Shown: one piece after another, positions 34,702 to 43,906 of the stretch
Layout: every line of letters starts with the position of its first letter
Numbering within the stretch: position 1 is the first letter of the stretch
DNA from: JAUVZL01 sp965603515
GTDB lineage: Bacteria; Hydrothermota; Tepidihabitantia; SM23-42
Direction of reading: 5' to 3'
Assembly: GCA_965603515.1 (NCBI GenBank)
Contig: CBFDDH010000007.1
Coordinates: forward strand, 1-64,000
Length of the DNA: 64,000 bases
The notes under the pieces: model-generated
Seen by the model: only the letters and a program-made list of their open reading frames with translations
Told to the model about the DNA's origin: nothing
Database searches by the model: none
Position numbers and translations under genes: made by a program

Positions 34702-36603
34702 ATGAACTTAGCGTTATTATTTTATCTTATGGTGGCCATGAACTGCCAGAAATCTCATGTGCAATTAAACGATTCACTTCCCCAGATGCCGGGCTGGCCC
34801 AAGGAGCTCGATTGTCAAAGCTCAGTCGGCGTAACTTTAGCAGATATAAATCAAGATGGTTTTCTGGAAATCTTAGTAGGAACCTATGATGCTACCTATG
34901 ATACATGTGAGTTTCACGTATGGGATTACCAGGGCAATGAACTGCCGGGCTGGCCCAAAGTTATTAGGTTGTACGATATACTGGGAAAACCAGCCGTCGC
35001 AGATCTTGATCCATCATACCCTGGGCTGGAAATCATCGTGTCAGATTTCAATTGCAGAATCTATGCCTGGCACAGCGATGGCACAGACGTAACTGGGTGG
35101 CCTTATAACGCAGGCATGACCAGTGCTTATTGTTCTCCCGCAATATCAGACATTGATCACGATGGAGATCTTGAAGTAGTATATAATTCGCAGAATGGCG
35201 TGCATGTCATCAGTCATGACGGCACACCATACCCAGGATGGCCAGTATGGACGAGCAGTGGATATCGTACGCCGTCAATTGCCGATGTTGATCAAGACGG
35301 AATCGTGGATATTTGCATACAGGTATTCCATGCTCTATATCTTTATGACATTTATGGTAATGTTAAGCCAGGATGGCCCATAATCTTTGAAGAATGGAAT
35401 TCTGGCAGTTCTTGTCAGCCTGTTTTAGCTGATCTTGACAATGATAATGACCTGGAAATAATGATGGCATATTACATTCCTGATCCCCCTAATTCTAAAA
35501 TCTATGTTGCAATTTATCATCATGATGCCACGTCTTTTGAGAACTGGCCGCAGGAATTTCCCGGTCCCATGACTTTTGTGACTCCAGTTGTGGGTGACAT
35601 AGATAATGACGGTGATCTTGAAATATGCGGCGGCGGTAATGTTGCAGAACCCTGGCCAGGTTTTATGTTCAGACATCACACTGGCGATACAGTTCAGGGC
35701 TGGCCACAAGCTGTAGATGCTGCTAGCTGCACGCCTATTATATTTGATCTTGATCTGAGCAACAATGGTAAAAGAGAGATCGTTATCAATACTAACAGCA
35801 ATATGACTAACCAATTCCTCGCCTTTCATGACGACGGAACTAATGTTGATGGCTGGCCGCAAACTACTGGCTGTGCTCATCCAAACGCTGCAGCGGTTGG
35901 TGATGTTGACAAGGATGGCGACATCGAAATCGCGATCGCAGCTGGTGATGGTACGAAAAGATACCCCGTACGTGTGTATCTTTTTACTGTCGAGGGTGTA
36001 GAATACCGTCCGTACATGACCGAATGGGGCTCATGGTTTCATGATAACTGGAACACCGGCTGGTTTCATCCAAAAGCACCGCAAGATGTCAATGCGGTAA
36101 GCTCACCAGCTTTCATACGTCTTACCTGGACACAAAACACAGAACCCGATATTGCGGGTTACAACATCTACAGAAGCGACAGCAGTGGAGGTCCGTATTC
36201 TAAGATCAATAGCTCTATTATCAACGACACGGAATACGTCGATATACCACCAGATTCCAATGACTACTTCTATTGCATCACTGCAGAAATCCTGGCACGT
36301 ACAGAATCTCGTTTGAGCGATGAAGTATCTGGGCACCTGGGTATAGCTAACAGAAATGTGGATGTGTTTCCGTTCATATCGGCAGGACCTACCCCCTTCA
36401 CTCAAGCAATAACATTTCATGTCCCTGAAGGTGAATCAGCGACTATCACAATTTATAAAAGTGATGGGTCTATTGTTGATAAACTGAAGGGGCAAGGAGC
36501 AATTCGATGGCATCCTTCACAAGACATATCCGCTGGTATCTATTTTGTCAAGCTAAAAACAGATAAAGATCTTCTTGAATATAAGATTGTAAAAATTCAC
36601 TAG
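34702..36603 (+). CDS. Secreted FG-GAP/VCBS-repeat protein with sorting domain
   Basis: 633 residues from the ATG at 34702; earlier in-frame ATGs overlap the promoter. Short signal (MNLALLFYLMVAMNC, possibly a lipobox-like end). About eight repeats pair a PGWP-type strand (MPGWP, LPGWP, VTGWP, YPGWP, KPGWP, VQGWP, VDGWP) with calcium-type DxNxDG loops (ADINQDGFLEI, SDIDHDGDLEV), forming a beta-propeller. A fibronectin type III domain (about 465-560) and a type IX sorting domain (SAGIYFVKLKTD) follow. Exported surface or released protein, possibly adhesive. An 8-base stem hairpin overlaps the stop (36602-36629). Confidence 0.85.
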   Translation: MNLALLFYLMVAMNCQKSHVQLNDSLPQMPGWPKELDCQSSVGVTLADINQDGFLEILVGTYDATYDTCEFHVWDYQGNELPGWPKVIRLYDILGKPAVADLDPSYPGLEIIVSDFNCRIYAWHSDGTDVTGWPYNAGMTSAYCSPAISDIDHDGDLEVVYNSQNGVHVISHDGTPYPGWPVWTSSGYRTPSIADVDQDGIVDICIQVFHALYLYDIYGNVKPGWPIIFEEWNSGSSCQPVLADLDNDNDLEIMMAYYIPDPPNSKIYVAIYHHDATSFENWPQEFPGPMTFVTPVVGDIDNDGDLEICGGGNVAEPWPGFMFRHHTGDTVQGWPQAVDAASCTPIIFDLDLSNNGKREIVINTNSNMTNQFLAFHDDGTNVDGWPQTTGCAHPNAAAVGDVDKDGDIEIAIAAGDGTKRYPVRVYLFTVEGVEYRPYMTEWGSWFHDNWNTGWFHPKAPQDVNAVSSPAFIRLTWTQNTEPDIAGYNIYRSDSSGGPYSKINSSIINDTEYVDIPPDSNDYFYCITAEILARTESRLSDEVSGHLGIANRNVDVFPFISAGPTPFTQAITFHVPEGESATITIYKSDGSIVDKLKGQGAIRWHPSQDISAGIYFVKLKTDKDLLEYKIVKIH

Positions 36604-36824
36604 GTATCATACGTATACATCTGATACCTCCCCCCCGAGCAGCTCTTATTAGCATACTTCCTGTATCCCACAATACAGTCAGTTGAGTAGCCTGTTAACC
36701 ACCTCAAACAGCACTCTCAGTACTTTCCCTGTTTCTTGTCTATAACCTCTCGGTTTACGCGAGATCTTGGACATCCTGGGGAGTTAGCGGTAGAAACAGT
36801 TTTTAGAAAACAAAGGGGCGGCAG

Positions 36825-36872
36825 TTATTCACCACCGACCCTCCATTTACCTTGTGCCATATCTGTGCCATT
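36825..36872 (-). pseudogene. Second integrase-tail-like fragment
   Basis: A short frame NGTDMAQGKWRVGGE matching the GTDLAQ tail at 33817-34041. The shared 20-base stretch (36851-36870) differs at one position. The surrounding gap 36604-37366 holds this fragment, the tRNA fragment, the att copy, a hairpin CGTTCCGC/GCGGAACG near 37104-37122 and the next promoter. No intact gene is seen. Confidence 0.3.
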
Positions 36873-36998
36873 TTATCACCAAAACACGTGGTAACAGACA
36901 GAATTCCCAGTAATAGGCAGAATTGTGCAAATGCTTGTCTTTATTGACTTTGGGCGATTTTGAACGTAATCTCGAAGGTTATGAAAAAGGCTCAAAAC

Positions 36999-37043
36999 GC
37001 TCTCACATACCGAAGGTGACTGGTTCAAATCCAGTACCGCCCA
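36999..37043 (+). pseudogene. tRNA-Val 3'-half fragment
   Basis: From the anticodon loop onward (TCTCACATACCGAAGGT identical to the intact tRNA) plus a well-formed but different T arm (ACTGG-TTCAAAT-CCAGT) and ACCGCCCA. The 5' half is missing. This is the shape left by integration into a tRNA gene. Confidence 0.75.
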
Positions 37044-37124
37044 GTGTTTCCCGTTTTTATCATATTAGAAAATAGATAATAATATTAAGGAAACGGGATC
37101 CTCGTTCCGCAAAGCGGAACGGGA

Positions 37125-37143
37125 CAAGTCGCATACCGCCCAT
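37125..37143 (+). repeat. att-like 19-base direct repeat, right copy
   Basis: Exact copy of the tRNA-Val 3' end at 33792-33810, outside any tRNA structure. Confidence 0.65.
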
Positions 37144-37279
37144 GCGAAATTTACCCAAAATATGTTTTGGCTGTAAATTTCATCATCCCGAGTTTATCGA
37201 GGGATACAAACTCATACTTCTTTAATTGATTTCAGCACCCTGAACCCATGTGGGGGATTCCGATTGGTTTCGAATTCAC

Positions 37280-37315
37280 TTGACAAATCAGAAACTGTGT
37301 ATACAATATTGTATA
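37280..37315 (+). promoter_or_regulatory. Promoter with palindromic operator candidate
   Basis: TTGACA 37280-37285, 16 bases, TACAAT 37302-37307. A perfect 16-base palindrome TATACAATATTGTATA (37300-37315) covers the -10 box and start site, which would suit a repressor. Confidence 0.6.
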
Positions 37316-37366
37316 TTTCTATATAGGTTTAAGTGTATTATGTTAAAAGTATAGAAGGGAGGTAGA

Positions 37367-39484
37367 ATGAAATACATCATAGTCATGACTGTTGTGGTCG
37401 CCAGCTTCATTTTTGCCGATAATCTCGTAACCAACGGCGATTTTGAGCAGGAGCTGACCACCGGATGGTTAGAGTATTCTGGCGGGATTACTGATTCAAT
37501 TACACGTGCCGCAACCTATGATCCTGACCCGGATTACGAGGCGTTCGTGTATCGCGCATCAGAGGGTGGTTACAGCAAATTATATCAGATAATTGATATC
37601 CCCTCTACGGATCTTGATTTCTCAGTGAATGCGAAACTATATGCATATGATAATCACACCAGTGCGTGGACTGGCGCAAGCGTAATGATATCATATCTTA
37701 ATAACAGTGGTTCTGTGTTGGGAGCTACCAGGATCTGTGCTCGCTCCACTCAGTGCCCATGGAATAATTCATCTACAATGCATATCATAGCGGCTGTTGA
37801 CTCATTCTGGCACAACTACTCATTCAATATCGAAACAGAACTCGCAAACCTCTCTGCTGTGAATCCGACAGATGTGAAGAAAATAGAAATAGCTCTGTTC
37901 GATTCAACTTATCATTGCTGAGGGGCGACAGAAACGGCAAAGGTCTTTGCCGATGATGTCGATCTTGATTTTACTGTAACGGGTGTATATCTTGCTTATC
38001 GCGATGATACAATAGATGATCAAAGTGGTAACAATAATGGCGTGCTTGATCCGGGTGAAACGGCTGACATAAGTGTCCGTATCAAGAATTTTGGTGACCA
38101 GACCGCCACAAATGTATCAGGGACGCTCAGGACTTCATCTCCAGATATTACCATCAATGATGACTACGGTTACTGGGGGACAATTGCGCCAAGCGATAGC
38201 GTTGAGAATACAGCAAATCCATTCAATGTAACAGCTAATGGCTCAAGCTCTGCTGGAACAGTTGTCGATTTTGAACTGGAAGTGACTGATACTGACAGAT
38301 ACACAGATACCCTGTACTTCAGTATCATCATAGGTGGTGAAGGATTCGATTATGTTACCCATAACTGCGGTAATGTAAAACTCACGGTGACAAGGTATGG
38401 CACGTTTGGATACATGTCTGCTTTTGCACCCAATCCTGGAGACGGTTTCTGTTATCCCATAACAAGTAATAGCCACTTGTTCATAGGAACGTTCGCCGCC
38501 GGCAATAGTGCGGCGTACTGTGTTGACCGTTTCTTTAAAGGTGGTACAGATGACGACGACTGGCATACCACAGGTGTTCCTGACGGTATGGTAAGGATGT
38601 TTGAACCTGGTCCTGATGATTGGGATGAATATGCAACGGCACATTTTGATGACGCCGGACACGCTTCTCCACAGGATTTAGTAGTTGAACATCACTCCTG
38701 GGCATGGGATGATGCAAATGCAAATGATTTTGTAATTGTCAAATTCATATTACGTAATGAAGGGAGCACAACACTGAGTAATCTCTATGCGGCCACGTTC
38801 ATGGATTGGGATGTCGGAACTGCAACAAGCAATCAGGGTTCATCTGATGCGGCGCGAAATTTAACCTGGCTATACCAAAATACACCGTATGTAGGCGTAG
38901 CTATCCTCGATCCGCCACGAACCACAACTGCGGCAAATCTTTCATTGGTTAGCCATAAAGACTATGTTTATCCGCTTAATGGCTTACCAGATAGCGTGAT
39001 GATCCAGTTTATGGATGGAACAATTCAACAAGCGACCACAGATACTATTTATGATTGGTCAGCATGCAACTCATCAGGTCCATTTACACTTGCGCCTACA
39101 GACACATTTACTGCTGCCTTTGCAATCCTGGGCGGGGATAATCTCAGCGACCTTCAGGAAAATGCTGATACTGCTTACAATCGTTACTGGGGTAATATCG
39201 GAACCGAAGAGTGGAGTACTCCATCCCCTGCAAATATCAGTCTATATCCAGCGATCTCTCATGGTAAAGCCTACACAATTGTGTACAGCATGTCAGTTGA
39301 AACACCTGTACATGTGAAAGTGTATAATACAGTTGGTCAACTATTAAAAGAACAGGACTTTGGTAGAATATCAGGTGCAGGCGAATTAAAACTGGATATC
39401 TCTCATTTTGCTCAGGGTGTGTACTTTGCTCAAATCGAATATGGGAATACGAAACAGACTTCAAAAATCATCTGGTTAAAATAA
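37367..39484 (+). CDS. Secreted CBM-like/sorting-domain protein read through an in-frame UGA (putative Sec185)
   Basis: One frame of 705 codons with a single UGA at 37919-37921. Before it: signal peptide (MKYIIVMTVVVASFIFA) and a carbohydrate-binding-like domain (NLVTNGDFEQELTTGW). After it the same frame continues without a gap: GATETAKVFADDVDLDFTV, a CARDB-like domain (NNNGVLDPGETADISVRIKN), a large beta domain and a type IX sorting domain (VYFAQIEYGN). The domain spans the UGA, so the gene is not two genes. The codon before UGA is Cys184. A SECIS-like hairpin follows (37926-37961). Ribosome site GGGAGG. Read as selenocysteine by inference; a nonsense-mutated gene is the alternative. Confidence 0.75.
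37926..37961 (+). promoter_or_regulatory. SECIS-like hairpin after UGA 37919
   Basis: Upper stem CGGCAAA/TTTGCCG (37935-37941 with 37946-37952) with apical loop GGTC. Lower stem CGACA/TGTCG (37926-37930 with 37957-37961) across an internal loop. The loop starts 20 bases after the UGA. GGUC is also the apical loop of the E. coli fdhF SECIS bound by SelB. Confidence 0.65.
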
Positions 39485-39506
39485 AAATTGATTAGGCGAA
39501 TCATAT

Positions 39507-39538
39507 AGTGGGGGTGAATTATCACCCCCACTTTTTTT
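39507..39538 (+). terminator. Rho-independent terminator
   Basis: 11-base stem AGTGGGGGTGA/TCACCCCCACT, loop ATTA, then a run of seven T. It ends the 37367-39484 gene. Confidence 0.92.
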
Positions 39539-39614
39539 GTACCACTTGCTCATTAAAAATAATAAACAGCTTCTATTCGTAAAAAAGGATACTAACGATT
39601 CTTCTCCTTTGTGA

Positions 39615-40031
39615 CTACTCACCGATTATCTTTACTAAAACCCGTTTGTCCCTCTTACCGTCAAATTCACCATAAAAGATCTGCTCCCAGGGGCCAAAGT
39701 CTAATTTGCCATCAGTCACCGCGACGACCACTTCTCTCCCCATTAACTGTCTTTTTATATGGGCATCCGCATTGGTTTCACCGGTGAGGTTATGTGCATA
39801 GAGTTCTGGATTGTGCGGGATATTCTCTTCCAGCCATTTTTTATAATCTGCATGCAGTCCATTTTCATCGTCATTAATGAAAACGCTCGCCGTTATGTGC
39901 ATTGCATTTACCAGACAAAAACCCTCTTTTATCCCACTTTCTTTTAATGTTTTCTCAACCTTCGGAGTAATGTTTATAAACTCCATCCGGTTTTTTGTAT
40001 GAAACCAAAGTTCTTTTTTAACACTCTTCAT
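39615..40031 (-). CDS. YjbQ family protein (UPF0047)
   Basis: 138 residues, the full length of this family. Conserved blocks: GFCLVNAMHITASVFINDDENGLHADYKKWLE, YAHNLTGETNADAHIKRQLMGREVVVAVTDGKLDFGPWEQIFYGEFDG, RVLVKIIGE. Family members bind metal through the His and Glu residues. A secondary thiamine-phosphate synthase activity has been reported for the family, but the physiological role is unsettled. First met in a three-gene minus-strand run (40466, 40056, 39615). Confidence 0.93.
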   Translation of the reverse strand: MKSVKKELWFHTKNRMEFINITPKVEKTLKESGIKEGFCLVNAMHITASVFINDDENGLHADYKKWLEENIPHNPELYAHNLTGETNADAHIKRQLMGREVVVAVTDGKLDFGPWEQIFYGEFDGKRDKRVLVKIIGE

Positions 40032-40055
40032 GTCTTGATCTCCTGCAACTAGATT

Positions 40056-40430
40056 CTATCTTCTCAAAAAAATATTACAGAACTGGATGATAAACCAAAT
40101 AGCGACTGGTATGCCTAACATTAGAAACCAGAACAACCAGAGTTTCCTTCTGCGCCGGGGGTCTTTACTCTTAGTCCACTTGACATTTAACAACTCCTTA
40201 TCTATTGGAAGGCTATCTACGATTATTTTTACCTCATCAAGTTTTTCTTCCGGGGCGAAAACCACATACTCAACGCCTGGCCCGGCAACTGGAGTCACTG
40301 GAGAAAGCAGTATTCCGGTGATTGAACCCTGCTGCAAGTAGCAGGGTACATTATTCTTACGCAGCGTTTCGATCACCATCTCAGCAACATACGGCTGCTG
40401 ATGTCTAAAAACCTCAATGAATTTACTCAT
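40056..40430 (-). CDS. DUF2007-like protein with C-terminal membrane anchor
   Basis: 124 residues. The N-terminal part FIEVFRHQQPYVAEMVIETLRKNNVPCYLQQ...VEYVVFAPEEKLDEVKIIVDSL matches the DUF2007 'putative signal transducing protein' fold, a small PII-like ferredoxin fold. A basic patch KDPRRRRK precedes one membrane helix (LWLFWFLMLGIPVAIWFIIQF). The ligand or partner is unknown. It sits 24 bases upstream of the YjbQ gene. Confidence 0.78.
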   Translation of the reverse strand: MSKFIEVFRHQQPYVAEMVIETLRKNNVPCYLQQGSITGILLSPVTPVAGPGVEYVVFAPEEKLDEVKIIVDSLPIDKELLNVKWTKSKDPRRRRKLWLFWFLMLGIPVAIWFIIQFCNIFLRR

Positions 40431-40465
40431 ATCTTTTGAGCACTCTCCGGGATACCGTCACTCCT

Positions 40466-41146
40466 TCACTTGCTATTTTTTCTCTTGAACGACCAATAAT
40501 TTCCAAAAAGATAACCGCACGTAAGAAAAAACAAGTATAGCAAAAGTATGAGCGGCATCGATGGCATACGCATATATAATTCACTATCAGTGATACTATT
40601 GAGCAATGCGATGTATAAACAAAAAGGACCGATAAGCGCAAACAGAAACGCGAAAAAATTCTTGATATTGGTTAAACGAATGACTGATTTACTAGAATCT
40701 TTCTTACCAAAATTCCGCCAAAAAGAAAAGAATCCCTGTGCTCGGTCAGGCAATAAAGTCTCTCGCTGAATAAGATAATAGGCGAAAAATTCAAAACTTA
40801 TAATTGCCAGCAGCACCTTACCTGTAAACCCGTACCACCGTGCCAAAGAAAGTCCCATCTTTTCAACAACAACACACCAGATAGGATTTGCTTCAAATGA
40901 GAGATCTGGGCATACTTTCAAAGTGCCAAAAAAATCAATAAGATGTGCCGCAAGTGATACACTGCCAACAATGAGCGAAGCCTGCCATTTACCGCGCAAA
41001 GAGTGTTTGCGAAGTACAAATATCATGGCGATCGCCGCTAAGAACACCATAAACCATGCCAGTACAATCATAGGTAATCCAAATTGCGCAAAAAATTTCA
41101 GTACTTTCTCAAGGAAATCATAGGTCAAATTATTTAAATCAACCAT
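40466..41146 (-). CDS. Multi-pass membrane protein, unknown
   Basis: 226 residues with about five hydrophobic helices (PMIVLAWFMVFLAAIAMIFVL; ASLIVGSVSLAAHLIDFFG; VLLAIISFEFFAYYL; FFAFLFALIGPFCLYIALL; PLILLLYLFFLTCGYLFGNYW). A DFFGTLKVCPDLSFEANP stretch between helices two and three may be functional (resembling the 'DxxxT...NP' of some integral membrane families). I do not recognise the family. Upstream of the DUF2007 gene on the same strand. Confidence 0.65.
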   Translation of the reverse strand: MVDLNNLTYDFLEKVLKFFAQFGLPMIVLAWFMVFLAAIAMIFVLRKHSLRGKWQASLIVGSVSLAAHLIDFFGTLKVCPDLSFEANPIWCVVVEKMGLSLARWYGFTGKVLLAIISFEFFAYYLIQRETLLPDRAQGFFSFWRNFGKKDSSKSVIRLTNIKNFFAFLFALIGPFCLYIALLNSITDSELYMRMPSMPLILLLYLFFLTCGYLFGNYWSFKRKNSK

Positions 41147-41285
41147 CTGATTATTATTATCCAGATTCTATTATCAAAGTCAATCCCAATTTTACATGTA
41201 TTTGTTTATTAATACATTCGTAAAATCGAGGACCCCGTATCTTAATGACAAGAAGATAATCTCCCGCATATAGCATATCTCTACG

Positions 41286-41313
41286 TTGACTATTCTTTTT
41301 CTTTCACTATGAT
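41286..41313 (+). promoter_or_regulatory. Promoter of the DUF3298 gene, probably leaderless
   Basis: TTGACT 41286-41291, 16 bases, TATGAT 41308-41313, six bases to the ATG. Confidence 0.65.
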
Positions 41314-41319
41314 TAACAT

Positions 41320-42417
41320 ATGAAAAAACACAAAGAAACCATTCCATGTATTTTTGCACTCATTGTTTTTTTACTACCATTGTTTGCTTTTGCCCGACAG
41401 ATCCAGCTCTCTGAAAACTTTTATAAGAAGTTTCAGGGATTTATCCGGACACCTAAAACCGAATTGCCTGTAACACTAGACATATATGCATTAGGGGACT
41501 CGATATGTGAGGGAACTTACTATTATCATAAAATAAAAAAACCGATCTACATATCAGGCAAAGTTGATACCTGGGGTAACCTTCAATTAACCGAATATAT
41601 AAATGGTAAGGCAACTGGGATTTTTTCGGGGAAATTCAATGACCAATGGAATATCTCCGGCATCTGGATGACCCCGGATTCAAATACTCAATACGAATTC
41701 GAACTAAGAGAAAACTACCCTCCAGGCAGCGCTCATTTTGAGGTCTTTAACATACATGAGCAGATAGGTGATTGCGAAATAGAAAACTGCTTTACGATCA
41801 ACATCACTTTTCCATCGATAGTGGATTATCCAGATGAATCTGTTCAGGATATGATAAATCACGGGATTGGCGCGGACTGGGCAAAACAGCAAAAGATCGT
41901 CCAGGAGGAAATCGACTTTTTCAATGAGGAATCCGAAATGTATAATGACATCGGTTATACAATGAATTGGTATGAGTATTATGAAGAGAAAATCATCTTG
42001 AATTTAAATTATATTCTTTCTTTTGAGCGATGCTTAGGCAGCTATACAGGCGGCGCTCACGGCAGCCATATCTATGATTTGATAAACTTCGATCTACACA
42101 CTGGCGATACAATTTTCCTGGATGACATCCTCATCGGTGACTATGAAGCCGATCTTAACGATATCGCTGATATTATCTTCAGGAAAGATAATGATATCGC
42201 TGCTGATGAAAATCTGTCAGAGATCGGTTATTGGGGTCTTGATGACGGGTTTCATGTCAATAATAACTTCCTGCTAACTATGAATGGTCTGCGCTTTGTC
42301 TTTAATGAATACGAGATTGCACCGTATGCTGCAGGTGCGATCGAACTTTTCATCCCCTATAAGAAGATCAAGAATCTGATAAGATCGGGAAGCTTGGTCG
42401 AATCACTGGTTCAATAA
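41320..42417 (+). CDS. Exported DUF3298/DUF4163 (RsiV-like) domain protein
   Basis: 365 residues with a signal peptide (LIVFLLPLFAFA). The first part is a small beta domain (LGDSICEGTYYYHKIKKPIYISGKVDTWGNLQL). From about 140 it follows the PdaC/RsiV pattern: VDYPDESVQDMINHGI, then SYTGGAHGSHIYDLINFDLHTGDTIFLDDIL and FNEYEIAPYAAGAIELFIPYKKI. The same fold in RsiV binds lysozyme; here the ligand is unknown. It stands alone, with a bidirectional terminator behind. Confidence 0.8.
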   Translation: MKKHKETIPCIFALIVFLLPLFAFARQIQLSENFYKKFQGFIRTPKTELPVTLDIYALGDSICEGTYYYHKIKKPIYISGKVDTWGNLQLTEYINGKATGIFSGKFNDQWNISGIWMTPDSNTQYEFELRENYPPGSAHFEVFNIHEQIGDCEIENCFTINITFPSIVDYPDESVQDMINHGIGADWAKQQKIVQEEIDFFNEESEMYNDIGYTMNWYEYYEEKIILNLNYILSFERCLGSYTGGAHGSHIYDLINFDLHTGDTIFLDDILIGDYEADLNDIADIIFRKDNDIAADENLSEIGYWGLDDGFHVNNNFLLTMNGLRFVFNEYEIAPYAAGAIELFIPYKKIKNLIRSGSLVESLVQ

Positions 42418-42451
42418 TCATTGAATCTGCTAATCCATAAATTTGCATGAA

Positions 42452-42480
42452 ATAAGGGGAGCCATTATAGTTCCCCTTAT
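42452..42480. terminator. Bidirectional terminator
   Basis: ATAAGGGGA (42452-42460) and TCCCCTTAT (42472-42480) lie between two converging genes, with a weak A/T flank. Confidence 0.65.
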
Positions 42481-42497
42481 AAGAAAAAGCGAGACCT

Positions 42498-43697
42498 TTA
42501 CAGAATTATTAGTTTCTTTGTCATTGTTGTCGTATTTACTCTGAGTCTGACAAAATAAATACCTGAAGTAACGCGCCCCTTTTCCCAGACGTGTTCATGC
42601 ATACCTACATCTTCAGATTGACTGACCACAACATCAATCAGCCTGCCATCTGCAGAATAAATTTCTACACTAACCGGGGTGATTTCTGTCAGTGAATATC
42701 TTATGTGCACGATTTCTTTTGTCACATTAGGAGTAACCGCGAAGTTAGAGATTATAGTCTGCTCTGTTTCTTCCACACCCGGATTAAACGCGTTCTGGTA
42801 GTATCTAATATAGCCATCAAAATCACTCGTTAGGATATCGACCGCACCATCTCCATTGTAATCTATAAAGAAAGGTCTATTGGCTTGATTCCCACCAATG
42901 TAGGAACCGCCTGATACCTTTAATGTATCACGAACATTGAATATTGGACTGGCATTTGTCCCGACATTCTTGTAGAAGTAAATGTATGTATATTGATCGC
43001 CCAAGATAAGATCTTTTAGCCCATCGCCATCAAGATCGCAGATCCTCGGGGTAGCTCGATAATGATAGATCGGACTACCACCGCAGTTAATATAACTGAA
43101 CGTAGTGAAGACAGGGTTCGCATTGGTGCCTTGGTTAAGATAAAGCCTAACTGTTCCCGTACCAGATTCTGATCCTATTATCAGATCTTTTTTACCATCT
43201 TCATTCCAGTCTACCACATCGGGATTAGCATTGTTACCCACATCGATCTTTATACCATTTGCCCGCACTGTATCCAACAATGTTAAACCACGAGCTTCCT
43301 CTAGATACAACATGGTATAACCGTTTCTGTCACCGACAAGAATATCTCTTTGTCCATCTTCGTTCCAATCGCACACGGCGATCGCTGAGCCCTGACATCA
43401 GGACGCATAGACGGAAATGGGAGATCCGTCGGCCTGCAAATACTGAAATGAGATGTATGAAGGATCCTCATTTGTCCCGTAATTTTTATAGACACGGACA
43501 TAGCCAGAAGAATACTGGCCTGTGACCAAATCCTTTACATTATCACCATCCCAGTCATAGTAAAATGGAGAGCCGTACCAGGTTACATCGATTATACTCC
43601 CATTTGCCAATACATACTCGCCAGTTTCAAAAACCGGCGTCTGTGCGTGTACTGCAAAGAGAAAACCGATGATTAGTATTGCACATGCAAGTCTCAT
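42498..43697 (-). CDS. Secreted FG-GAP/VCBS protein read through an in-frame UGA (putative Sec100)
   Basis: One frame of 399 codons, interrupted only by UGA at 43400-43398. The start ATG at 43697 has GGAGGAG before it and gives the signal peptide MRLACAILIIGFLFAVHAQ. FG-GAP blades lie on both sides of the UGA (YDWDGDNVKDLVTGQYSSGYVRVYKN before; CDWNEDGQRDILVGDRNG after), and the UGA falls inside a blade. Cys101 follows immediately, with another Cys at 109. A type IX sorting domain ends the protein (TSGIYFVRLRVN). SECIS-like hairpin at 43366-43384. Exported; function unknown, possibly redox-active. Confidence 0.75.
43366..43384 (-). promoter_or_regulatory. SECIS-like hairpin after UGA 43400
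   Basis: Minus strand stem CGATCGC/GCGATTG (one G-U pair) with loop CGTGT. The loop starts 20 bases after the UGA, the same distance as in the 37367 gene. Confidence 0.55.
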
Positions 43698-43850
43698 ATG
43701 TTCTCCTCCTTTCTCTACTATAATCATATATAAATAGAGTAATTTGTCAAGAGACTTAAGTGCATATCGGCAAAAGCAAGCAGGACTTAACAATCCGGCG
43801 TCAAGAGATTGACAATGAATTTAATACATAAAGAAACCCCTTTGTGAACC

Positions 43851-43878
43851 TTGACTTTTTACTGAATATTACTATAAT
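43851..43878 (+). promoter_or_regulatory. Promoter of the OmpA-like gene
   Basis: TTGACT 43851-43856, 16 bases, TATAAT 43873-43878, then an AAAGGAGG ribosome site before the ATG at 43907. Confidence 0.75.
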
Positions 43879-43906
43879 ACACACTTAACATAAAAGGAGG
43901 TATTAT

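Noticed and set aside
35425..35880. Minus-strand frame inside the FG-GAP gene
   Set aside because: Antisense of the repeated DxDxDG blades; low-complexity product.
36999..37043. Second functional tRNA-Val
   Set aside because: The 5' acceptor, D arm and 5' anticodon stem are missing, so no cloverleaf can form.
38042..39484. Separate gene starting at an internal codon after the UGA
   Set aside because: No ribosome site or promoter there, no signal peptide, and the domain is continuous across the UGA. The same holds for the pieces ending at 43376, 46601 and 61001.
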